From positions 1 to 21,888 of the forward strand of contig CAJGDB010000022.1 in assembly GCA_904502165.1 (NCBI GenBank): a stretch of 21,888 nucleotides of DNA, in the 5' to 3' direction. This document shows positions 15,838-21,742 of the stretch, one piece after another (position 1 is the stretch's first letter; every line of letters starts with the position of its first letter). A program made the position numbers and the translations under genes. Origin of the DNA: an uncultured Akkermansia sp. (GTDB lineage: Bacteria > Verrucomicrobiota > Verrucomicrobiia > Verrucomicrobiales > Akkermansiaceae). Under the pieces are notes generated by a model, which did not search any database, had not been told where the DNA came from, and was given only the letters and a program-made list of their open reading frames with translations.

Positions 15838-15861
15838 TTGTTGCAGATGGAGGAAACGGAG

Positions 15862-16992
15862 TTATTGCAGGTAGTCCTTGAGATCCTGTTCGTAGAGCTC
15901 AGGCTCCAGCAGGAAGGAATCATGCCCCTTGGAGGATTTAATGCACTTATAGCGGGCATCCACTCCGTTCTTGAGCAGCCTGCGGTGGAAGCAGGAGATA
16001 TCGCGGGCTGAGAAACAGCAGTCTGTATCAATGGAGAAAAGCATGAAGCGGATGCCATGCCGGGCATAGAGCTGGAATACCTTGTCAATGCTGCCCATCC
16101 CGGAAAAAGTCTCCAGATCATAGCCTGCCCACAGGTTGATGATGCGAATGTAGGCATTGGCATCGTAGCGCTTGGCGAATTTGGTTCCCTGGTGCAGCAT
16201 GTAGCTTTCGGTGTTGCGGCAGGGTGTGTACCAGGTCAGCATTCCTTTGCGGTCGCAGATTCCTTTGCGGGCGCGTTTCTCCAGTCCGCGCTGGTAGACA
16301 AAGAGCTTGTGAGAAATCATGCGGGCCAGCGCCAGACCACGGCGGGGCGGGGCATCCAGTGGGTAACGGCCTTCCTTGTAGTCCGGGTCAAGTTCAATGG
16401 CAAGAATCTGCTCAAACCCCTCAAGCTTGTGTTCGATGCTGGGTTTGTAGCCCGCGCCGATAATGATGATGTTCTTGATGCGTTCCGGGTAAAGCGAGGC
16501 CAGGGAAAGGGAAAGCATGCCCCCCAGGCTGGGCGCCACCATGGTGAAACGGTCAATGCCGAAGTGGTTTAACAGCTGAATCTGGGCGCGTGCCTGGTCG
16601 TTGGCATTGACCAGGGGGAAGCGGCTTCCCCAGGGCTCGCCATCCGGTGCCGGAGAAACGGGGCCGCTGCTGCCGTAGCAGCTGCCCAGGTAGTTGATGC
16701 AGACTACAAAGTACTTATCCGTGTTCAGCGGTTTACCAGGGCCCAGCATGCGGTCCCACCAGCCTTCATAATTCTCCGGCTGCCAGAATGTACCGGCCTC
16801 GGGCAGGTTGTCGTTGAAGCCATGGGCATGGTGGCTGCCGGTGAGGGCGTGGAAGAGCAGAATGGCATTGCTCTTGTCTGCATTCAGCTCACCGTATGTC
16901 TCATAGGCAAGTTCGATATCGGGCAGGGTTTCACCATTGTCAAAGGTGAAATCCCCGATGCGGAAAATGTGCGTGCGGACGTTCTGGCTCAT
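15862..16992 (-). CDS. metX: Homoserine O-acetyltransferase family protein
   Basis: This alpha/beta-hydrolase-fold acyltransferase of the MetX family (376 residues, usual length) acylates homoserine in methionine synthesis. Seen in the sequence: HALTGSHHAHG (48-58), YLGSCYGSSGPVSP (101-114), the nucleophile elbow APSLGG with Ser155, acid Asp324 in SIDTDCCF, and base His357 in SKGHDSF. The elbow is usually GGSMGG, so Ala-Pro before the Ser and Leu after it are a variant. SYMLHQGTKFAKRYDANAY matches the family's SYLxxQGxKFxxRFDANSY. Whether the donor is acetyl-CoA or succinyl-CoA, and homoserine or serine, cannot be told from sequence. It lies downstream of rpmJ, with a terminator hairpin ending only 14 bases before its ATG. 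Confidence 0.85.
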   Translation of the reverse strand: MSQNVRTHIFRIGDFTFDNGETLPDIELAYETYGELNADKSNAILLFHALTGSHHAHGFNDNLPEAGTFWQPENYEGWWDRMLGPGKPLNTDKYFVVCINYLGSCYGSSGPVSPAPDGEPWGSRFPLVNANDQARAQIQLLNHFGIDRFTMVAPSLGGMLSLSLASLYPERIKNIIIIGAGYKPSIEHKLEGFEQILAIELDPDYKEGRYPLDAPPRRGLALARMISHKLFVYQRGLEKRARKGICDRKGMLTWYTPCRNTESYMLHQGTKFAKRYDANAYIRIINLWAGYDLETFSGMGSIDKVFQLYARHGIRFMLFSIDTDCCFSARDISCFHRRLLKNGVDARYKCIKSSKGHDSFLLEPELYEQDLKDYLQ

Positions 16993-17006
16993 AGTGGTAA
17001 GAAACG

Positions 17007-17037
17007 AAAAAAGACCGGAGTTGCAGACACCGGTCTT
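17007..17037 (-). terminator. Intrinsic terminator between rpmJ and metX
   Basis: On the minus strand AAGACCGG (17037-17030), an 11-base loop and CCGGTCTT (17018-17011) are followed by T residues to 17007. It ends rpmJ transcripts about 46 bases after the stop. It is just 14 bases before the metX start codon. Confidence 0.8.
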
Positions 17038-17083
17038 CTCTCTGTCAAATTCCCCCGACGAGTAAGCAGGGGATGGGGTAAAA

Positions 17084-17248
17084 TTACTTCACGCCCTTCT
17101 TGCTGAGGCGTGTGCCGGCCGTCGTGCCCTGACGAGCCTTGAACTTGGGGTTGCTCTTGCAGATCACGTAGAGCGTGCCCTTGCGCTTCACGATCTGGCA
17201 GTCAGCGTGACGGCGCTTCATGGAGGCGAGTGAGGAAAGAACTTTCAT
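17084..17248 (-). CDS. rpmJ: 50S ribosomal protein bL36, zinc-free form
   Basis: This 54-residue protein begins MKVLSSLASMKRRHADCQIV and continues KRKGTLYVICKSNPKFKARQG, closely matching the alternative bL36 of enterobacteria (YkgO/RpmJ2). The zinc-binding CxxC...C...H ribbon of standard bL36 is absent: only Cys17 and Cys30 remain, and the CxxC spacing and final His are gone, so it should not need zinc. After the ARQG where bL36 normally ends there is a basic tail of about 13 residues (TTAGTRLSKKGVK). It is a component of the large ribosomal subunit. It has its own promoter and terminator and does not lie in a ribosomal operon here. Strongly basic composition supports the call. Confidence 0.93.
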   Translation of the reverse strand: MKVLSSLASMKRRHADCQIVKRKGTLYVICKSNPKFKARQGTTAGTRLSKKGVK

Positions 17249-17305
17249 GATGTTTTTTCGGTGATGTGTTTATATTTCTTGAGAAGCTTATGCGTCGGGA
17301 CGCAG

Positions 17306-17333
17306 ATTATAGCGGTATTTGGCCGTTTGTAAA
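17306..17333 (-). promoter_or_regulatory. rpmJ promoter
   Basis: On the minus strand TTTACA (17333-17328) is 16 bases from a perfect TATAAT (17311-17306). Transcription should start near 17300, giving a leader of about 50 bases that is A-rich before the ATG (caccgaaaaaacatc). Confidence 0.8.
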
Positions 17334-17366
17334 GACAAATTTACACCAGAATTGAAAATTTGCCGT

Positions 17367-18308
17367 TCAATAGGGGCGCAGTTTGCCGTAAAAACCATTG
17401 TGGAGAGCTCTGAAAAGGTTGTATACACGCCTGGCTGTCAATTCTTTGCAGCAGACCATGGCCCACAGCGCCAGGGTGATGTAAAAGCCGCAGTGAATCA
17501 GGCGGGCCAGGTAGTTCCGGGGGGCACGCAGGCGCTGCAGCCAGGCCCAGTTACGCATCTTGTAGTATTGGCGTTCAACAGTTATGCCGGGTTCGTAGAA
17601 GAAGGAACGGTTGGCCAGGCGGTAGTGAATGAGGGCTTTGGTTGCTGCTGGTAGTTCCAGCTCGGCGTTCATGATGGTTGCGAAGCTGAAACCTGCCTGC
17701 TGGAGCTTCCACGAATATTCATCTGTTCCCTGGGTGAAGAGTTCTTCTGCGGGAGCGCCGGTGCATTCCCAGACGCTGCGGGGATACAGCGCACCAAAGA
17801 ACCCACCACGGCAGAGGACGGCATTGCCTTCAGGAAACTCGGATTTGCGGGCGGTGGGAATCCACACGCCGGGTGTGCTGCCTGGCAGGCTCAGGGGACG
17901 GCTCAGTTCGTCTCCCTGTGCCGGGTCAATGCCGACGCACATGCGGATGGTCCGGCTGTCTGTCTCTGCCGCAAGCAGGTGTTCCAGGGCAGCAGGGCGC
18001 GCCCATGTATTGTCGTCCAGCGGCCAGACATAATCAGCCTTCAAAGTGCGGAACGCATGCTCCATGCCGCGCGCGCATGCACCAATGTTCCCCAGATTTC
18101 TTTCAGGTTGCAGAATGTGCAGAGCTCCGCCGGGCAGGGCCTGCGTGGCAATTTTCTCCGCAGCTTCCAATACCGGTGCATCCTTGGAACCGTTGTTGAC
18201 CAGGATGACGGAATCAACCCGGCGGGTTTGCTGGATGACGCGGTTCAGGCAGGTGAGGGTTCTCTCCTGACTGTCAAAATGGGGAATAATGGCGCAGATG
18301 GTAGGCAC
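17367..18308 (-). CDS. Family 2-like glycosyltransferase
   Basis: This is a GT-A fold glycosyltransferase, 313 residues when started at the GTG at 18308. It begins directly with the first beta strand (PTICAIIPHFDSQERTL), then VDSVILVNNGS (31-41) for nucleotide binding, NLGNIGACARG (71-81) and ADYVWPLDDNT (91-101), where the usual DDD/DxD metal site reads Asp98-Asp99-Asn100. The pattern resembles rhamnosyl- or galactofuranosyl-transferases (RfbF/GlfT2-like). The C-terminal third has a hydrophobic stretch (HCGFYITLALWAMVC) that may bind the membrane. An ATG at 18446 would add 46 residues, but these overlap the divergent tmk start, are non-conserved in character, and lie upstream of a good promoter. 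It probably works on a surface polysaccharide or lipid-linked sugar. Acceptor and donor unknown. Confidence 0.82.
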   Translation of the reverse strand: MPTICAIIPHFDSQERTLTCLNRVIQQTRRVDSVILVNNGSKDAPVLEAAEKIATQALPGGALHILQPERNLGNIGACARGMEHAFRTLKADYVWPLDDNTWARPAALEHLLAAETDSRTIRMCVGIDPAQGDELSRPLSLPGSTPGVWIPTARKSEFPEGNAVLCRGGFFGALYPRSVWECTGAPAEELFTQGTDEYSWKLQQAGFSFATIMNAELELPAATKALIHYRLANRSFFYEPGITVERQYYKMRNWAWLQRLRAPRNYLARLIHCGFYITLALWAMVCCKELTARRVYNLFRALHNGFYGKLRPY

Positions 18309-18315
18309 GCCGCCG

Positions 18316-18344
18316 ATTATGCTGTTTCTTGGTGCCGTTGACAA
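18316..18344 (-). promoter_or_regulatory. Promoter abutting a GTG start of the glycosyltransferase
   Basis: On the minus strand TTGTCA (18344-18339), 17 bases, CATAAT (18321-18316), then seven bases to GTG 18308. This both predicts a leaderless mRNA and argues for the GTG start over ATG codons further upstream. Confidence 0.6.
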
Positions 18345-18405
18345 GGCAAAATCTGTTTTATTGTTGCAGCAGTCTCTTTTTCTTTGATTTTTCAGCATTT
18401 TGGGC

Positions 18406-18434
18406 TTGCAGGGGAGGGGAGGCTGTGCTATGGT
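18406..18434 (+). promoter_or_regulatory. Extended -10 promoter of tmk
   Basis: TTGCAG (18406-18411), 17 bases, TATGGT (18429-18434) with TG at 18426-18427 making an extended -10, then ten bases to ATG 18445. The predicted leader is about three or four bases. Confidence 0.55.
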
Positions 18435-18444
18435 CGGCCTTACC

Positions 18445-19062
18445 ATGGAACCTGATTCTCCTCACCTAAGAGGCTCATTAATTGTATTTGAAGGCATTGA
18501 CGGCACGGGCAAGTCAACGCAGGTGGAACTTATGGCCCGTTACCTGCGCTCCCGCGGCATTGAAGTGGTGACTGGTTTTGAACCTACCCGCGGCCCTTGG
18601 GGAATGCGTGTGCGCGAGGCCGCCCTGGCCGGAGACCGTCTCTCCATCGATGAGGAAATTGCCTGTCTTCTGCAGGATCGGCGTGAGCATGTGCGCGAAG
18701 TGATAGAACCCGCTCTGCAGGCTGGTAAGTGGGTATTGCTCGACCGCTATTACCTTTCCATGATGGCTTATCAGGGGGCCAGCGGTGCGAATGTGGAGGA
18801 AATTCGTGAGTGGAACGAGGCTTTTGCCACTATTCCGGATGTGGCATTGTGGCTGGATATTCCGATTGAGCTTTCACAGGAACGCATGCACGCCCGCGGC
18901 AACGGGAAGGATGCGTTTGAGAACGAGAAATTCCTGAGCGATTGCGCGGCTATCTACTCTGCCATGGAAATGCCCTGGCTGCACCGGGTTGAGGCCGATG
19001 GCACGGTGGAGGAAGTTCACGCCCAGATTCGCGAAATCATTTTCGAGGAACTGGGCATCTGA
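18445..19062 (+). CDS. tmk: Thymidylate kinase
   Basis: dTMP kinase phosphorylates dTMP to dTDP with ATP. It has 205 residues from the ATG at 18445, the usual length. Seen: the P-loop EGIDGTGKST at 16-25, the dTMP-contact FEPTRGPWGMRVREA (about 49-63, a variant of TREPGGTxxGExIR), LLQDRREHV near 78-86, LLDRYYLSMMAYQGA near 96-110 (the DRY motif) and a LID region QERMHARGNGKDAFE near 148-162. Earlier in-frame ATGs at 18400 and 18430 are rejected: the first is upstream of the -35 and the second lies within the -10. It is monocistronic, followed by a bidirectional terminator. Confidence 0.93.
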   Translation: MEPDSPHLRGSLIVFEGIDGTGKSTQVELMARYLRSRGIEVVTGFEPTRGPWGMRVREAALAGDRLSIDEEIACLLQDRREHVREVIEPALQAGKWVLLDRYYLSMMAYQGASGANVEEIREWNEAFATIPDVALWLDIPIELSQERMHARGNGKDAFENEKFLSDCAAIYSAMEMPWLHRVEADGTVEEVHAQIREIIFEELGI

Positions 19063-19104
19063 GAAGCAGGCTCAGGGGTATTCTGAATCTCCCTTGCAGC
19101 AGAA

Positions 19105-19144
19105 TGCAAAAAAAGCTCTGAGCGTAAACTCAGGGCTTTTTGCA
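19105..19144. terminator. Bidirectional terminator between tmk and the QueD-family gene
   Basis: AAAAAGCTCTGAG, loop CGTAAA, CTCAGGGCTTTTT (core 19110-19141) has an A-run on the left and a T-run on the right, so it terminates on both strands. It is 43 bases after the tmk stop and 36 bases beyond the QueD-family stop. Confidence 0.92.
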
Positions 19145-19180
19145 TTATTGAAGGAGGGGGGAGCTGTTTTCTGTTCAGCA

Positions 19181-19630
19181 TCAGGCCTCGTATTCGGCCC
19201 AGCTGCTGCTGGTTTCCCACACGCGCACTCGCTCCAGCCGCACACAGTCTCGCACCGGGTAGATGCCGGAGCCTGCCTGGGCTCTCTTTAACGCCGCTGC
19301 GGCATGCTCGAATACCACGCGGGCCATTGCTTCGCTGGTGGGGTCACCCTGCTCAAAGGGGATAATGCGGTCGCCGTAGATTTCCCGGAACTTTCCGAAG
19401 TTCGGATCAGCGGCATTCATGCAGAGAGCGTGGTCAAACTGTTCCAGAAATTCTCCCAGCATCTCCTTGATGGCTTTGAAATCCATCACCATCTCGTTTG
19501 CATCCAGCGTGTCGGCAGCAAAGACCAGCTCCACACTCCGGGTGTGGCCATGCGGGAACTGGCAGTTGCCGGGGTGCTTGGAGAGCAGGTGGCCGCTTTC
19601 CAACTCGATGCTTTTGCAGATGCGGTACAT
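19181..19630 (-). CDS. queD: 6-carboxytetrahydropterin synthase / PTPS family (QueD-like)
   Basis: This 149-residue member of the 6-pyruvoyl-tetrahydropterin synthase family is expected to make 6-carboxy-tetrahydropterin for queuosine-type modified guanines. Zinc ligands are visible as His14 (ESGH), His27 and His29 (HGH), and the catalytic Cys is Cys23 (NCQFPHGH). Other family marks are MDFKAIKEML near 50, DHALCMN near 67, PTSEAMA near 100 and RVWETSSSWAEY at the C-terminus. The start at 19630 is chosen because its ATG shares one base with the fucU stop (TAATG), which gives coupled translation; the ATG at 19639 would add MRL and overlap fucU by ten bases. Neighbouring queC/queE genes are absent here, so the pairing with fucU is odd. 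A different pterin product cannot be excluded. Confidence 0.85.
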   Translation of the reverse strand: MYRICKSIELESGHLLSKHPGNCQFPHGHTRSVELVFAADTLDANEMVMDFKAIKEMLGEFLEQFDHALCMNAADPNFGKFREIYGDRIIPFEQGDPTSEAMARVVFEHAAAALKRAQAGSGIYPVRDCVRLERVRVWETSSSWAEYEA

Positions 19631-20052
19631 TAGTCGCAAATGGGGGTCACGCCCTTCTTGATGATGATGTTGCCGTATTTGGCGGTTTCACCGGAAATGA
19701 CACAGGCGTATGCTTGCTTTGCACGCTCATAGAAAGCGTAGCGTTCCATGCGCTCGATGGTGCCCTCGTAGCCCATGGCGGCGCGATATTTGGCCTCGAC
19801 GGCGGGGTCGAGCGTATCGCCGGGAACGGCTTCCATCATGATGACTGGCGTGGCATAGCTATCAAGCTCAAACAGGGGGATGATGCCTTTCAGCAGGGTG
19901 TCTACCCCAAGGCCATCGGCCCGCACCACCATGCTGTTGAAGGTGTGGGCAGGGAAATGGGCATCAGAGAGTACAATCTCATCACCATGGCCCATTTCTG
20001 CAAGAATCTTGAGCAGGGAGGGGGAAATAACGGGAGAAATTCCTTTCAGCAT
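19630..20052 (-). CDS. fucU: L-fucose mutarotase
   Basis: FucU (RbsD/FucU family) interconverts the alpha and beta anomers of L-fucose so that the isomerase gets its preferred form. With the start at 20052 the protein has 140 residues, the same length as E. coli FucU, and begins MLKGISPVISPSLLKILAEM. Conserved pieces are GHGDEIVLSDAHFPAH near 21-36 (catalytic His), VRADGLGVDTLL near 43-54, FELDSY near 62 and AKYGNIIIKKGVTP at the C-terminus. An ATG at 20091 would add 13 residues but lies within the promoter. fucU is divergent from fucP and is followed by an overlapping QueD-family gene in one operon. Confidence 0.95.
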   Translation of the reverse strand: MLKGISPVISPSLLKILAEMGHGDEIVLSDAHFPAHTFNSMVVRADGLGVDTLLKGIIPLFELDSYATPVIMMEAVPGDTLDPAVEAKYRAAMGYEGTIERMERYAFYERAKQAYACVISGETAKYGNIIIKKGVTPICD

Positions 20053-20062
20053 AACGCCGTTC

Positions 20063-20091
20063 ATCATGCCACACGCGCGGGTGGGAGTCAA
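20063..20091 (-). promoter_or_regulatory. fucU promoter abutting its start codon
   Basis: On the minus strand TTGACT (20091-20086), 17 bases, CATGAT (20068-20063), ten bases, ATG 20052. The predicted leader is three or four bases. Confidence 0.65.
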
Positions 20092-20092
20092 T

Positions 20093-20112
20093 GCGAAATG
20101 CTCTGAATTCGC
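20093..20112. promoter_or_regulatory. Candidate fucose-locus operator
   Basis: GCGAA, ten bases, TTCGC is an inverted repeat lying next to the fucU -35 and 20 bases upstream of the fucP -35, where one regulator could control both. Arms are only five bases, so chance is possible. Confidence 0.3.
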
Positions 20113-20132
20113 TGTCTTTTCGTTTTTGTATA

Positions 20133-20160
20133 TTGACCTGGTGGGCGAATATGGTAAAAT
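20133..20160 (+). promoter_or_regulatory. fucP promoter close to its start codon
   Basis: TTGACC (20133-20138), 16 bases, TAAAAT (20155-20160), nine bases, ATG 20170. The predicted leader is two or three bases and contains no ribosome binding site. Confidence 0.7.
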
Positions 20161-20169
20161 GCCGGGTAT

Positions 20170-21717
20170 ATGAGCGCAAATTCTCAGAAAGATCTGACCC
20201 CGGTGGTGCCGCGTAAGTTCCGCACCGTGTTCTTCATGCTTGTGGCATGCTTTGCACTCTGGGGGCTGTTGAACAACATGACGGACAACCTGGTACCGGC
20301 CTTTGAGACCATTTTCGGTATCAAACCCTCTGAATCTGCCGGTGTGCAGATTTCATTCTATGGGGCCTATGCCGTGCTGGCCATCTTTGCGGCCATGATG
20401 GTGGAGGAGTTTTCGTACAGAACCGGGGTGCTGACGGGGCTGGGTTTCTATATCCTGGGTGCGTTGATTTATATTCCGGCCTGTATTGCCCAGAATTTTG
20501 ACCTCTACCTGCTGGGTATCTTCATTCTGGCCGGTGGTCTGTCTGTTCTGGAAACCAGCTGCAATCCCTATGTGCTTTCCCTCGGGCCGGAGAAAACGGC
20601 TGTGCGTCGCCTCAATTTTGCCCAGGCGTTCAACCCTGTAGGCTCCCTGGCAGGTATCTTCCTGGCCAAATACGCCATTCTTGCCAATCTGGAAGGGAAT
20701 GACAAGGCTGTGCAGCTTTTCTGGGTGTGCGTTCCCTATGTGGGGCTCATTTCTGTGGCTGCCGTCATCTGGTTCTTCTTTGTCCGCCTTAAGGACTCCG
20801 AATCCGAGTCTGCTCAGTATGATATGCCCGGGCAGGATGAGTCGATGAAAACCGGTATGCCCAAGTCCGTGCTGATTGGCCTGTACATGCTCTGCATTGC
20901 CATTCCTGTGGCTATTCTTGTGGCCATCAACTCGCTGTGCGAGAATCCCGGCATCTGGGGCAACATGGTATGCCAGCTGCTGTTCGTTATGGTCGGTCCC
21001 TTTGTGTTCACCTTGCTGATTAAGAATTACCGCAACATGCTCTGCTCGCTGCTGAAGCTCCCCCGCTACTGGATGGGTGTGGTGGCTCAGTTCTTCTATG
21101 TGGGTGTGCAGATTGCCGCCTGGACCTGGCTGAACAAGTACTGCTGCAAGCAGCTCGGGCTCAGCTCCGACGTGGCTGCCACATATTATCTGATTTCGCT
21201 GATTCTCTTCATCGTGTGCCGCTGGGTAGCCACCTACTACATGAAGAAGTTCAACCCGGCAGACATGATGGCTCTGTTTGCCATTGTGGCCATTGCCTGC
21301 TGCGCCGGTACCATGTACCTGCCTAGTGATGTTCTGTTCAGCGTAGGCGGTCTTCCGTTCTCCGCAAACATCATCTGCCTCATCCTTATTTCCGGCGGCA
21401 TGAGTCTCATGTTCCCGACTATCTATGGTATTGCCCTTGGCGGCCTTTCCAGCCACATTGTGAAACTGGGCGCTGCCGGCCTCATCATGGCGATTCTGGG
21501 TGGTGCCATCATCACGCCCTGGATGGGCTCTATCATTGAAAGCACCGAGAGCTGCTGGTTCTGCCTGGTGCCCGGCTATGATGCCACCTGGGATGCAGCG
21601 CTCAAGACTTCTGACATGGCCGTGCGTGCCTCGTTCATCGTTCCCGCCATCTGCTTTGCGGTGGTGCTGCTTTACAGCCTCATCTTCCGCAAGCCCACCA
21701 CTTCCTCTGATAAATAA
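20170..21717 (+). CDS. fucP: L-fucose permease (MFS, fucose:H+ symporter family)
   Basis: This membrane symporter of the FHS family has 515 residues and about 12 hydrophobic segments; E. coli FucP has 438. Residues matching those known to be essential in E. coli are Asp39 in LLNNMTDNLVPAF (equivalent to Asp46) and Glu128 in LSVLETSCNPYV (equivalent to Glu135). GVLTGLGFYILGALIYIPA (about 86-104) and LNFAQAFNPVGS near 153 are further family pieces. The additional length is mostly a central cytoplasmic loop (about 205-235, acidic) and longer linkers after it. Substrate is inferred from the neighbouring fucU and fucI. The gene is divergent from fucU and lies 25 bases upstream of fucI, probably as an operon. 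Confidence 0.88.
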   Translation: MSANSQKDLTPVVPRKFRTVFFMLVACFALWGLLNNMTDNLVPAFETIFGIKPSESAGVQISFYGAYAVLAIFAAMMVEEFSYRTGVLTGLGFYILGALIYIPACIAQNFDLYLLGIFILAGGLSVLETSCNPYVLSLGPEKTAVRRLNFAQAFNPVGSLAGIFLAKYAILANLEGNDKAVQLFWVCVPYVGLISVAAVIWFFFVRLKDSESESAQYDMPGQDESMKTGMPKSVLIGLYMLCIAIPVAILVAINSLCENPGIWGNMVCQLLFVMVGPFVFTLLIKNYRNMLCSLLKLPRYWMGVVAQFFYVGVQIAAWTWLNKYCCKQLGLSSDVAATYYLISLILFIVCRWVATYYMKKFNPADMMALFAIVAIACCAGTMYLPSDVLFSVGGLPFSANIICLILISGGMSLMFPTIYGIALGGLSSHIVKLGAAGLIMAILGGAIITPWMGSIIESTESCWFCLVPGYDATWDAALKTSDMAVRASFIVPAICFAVVLLYSLIFRKPTTSSDK

Positions 21718-21742
21718 CCATTTAACCCCAAACTGAACGTAT

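Noticed and set aside
17291..17304. Hairpin TGCGT-CCCG-ACGCA at the 5' end of the rpmJ leader
   Set aside because: The expected transcription start (near 17300) falls inside the stem, so the full hairpin would not be transcribed.
18400..18444. Upstream ATG starts for tmk at 18400 and 18430
   Set aside because: 18400 is upstream of the -35 and 18430 lies inside the -10; neither would be in the mRNA, and the added residues are not conserved.
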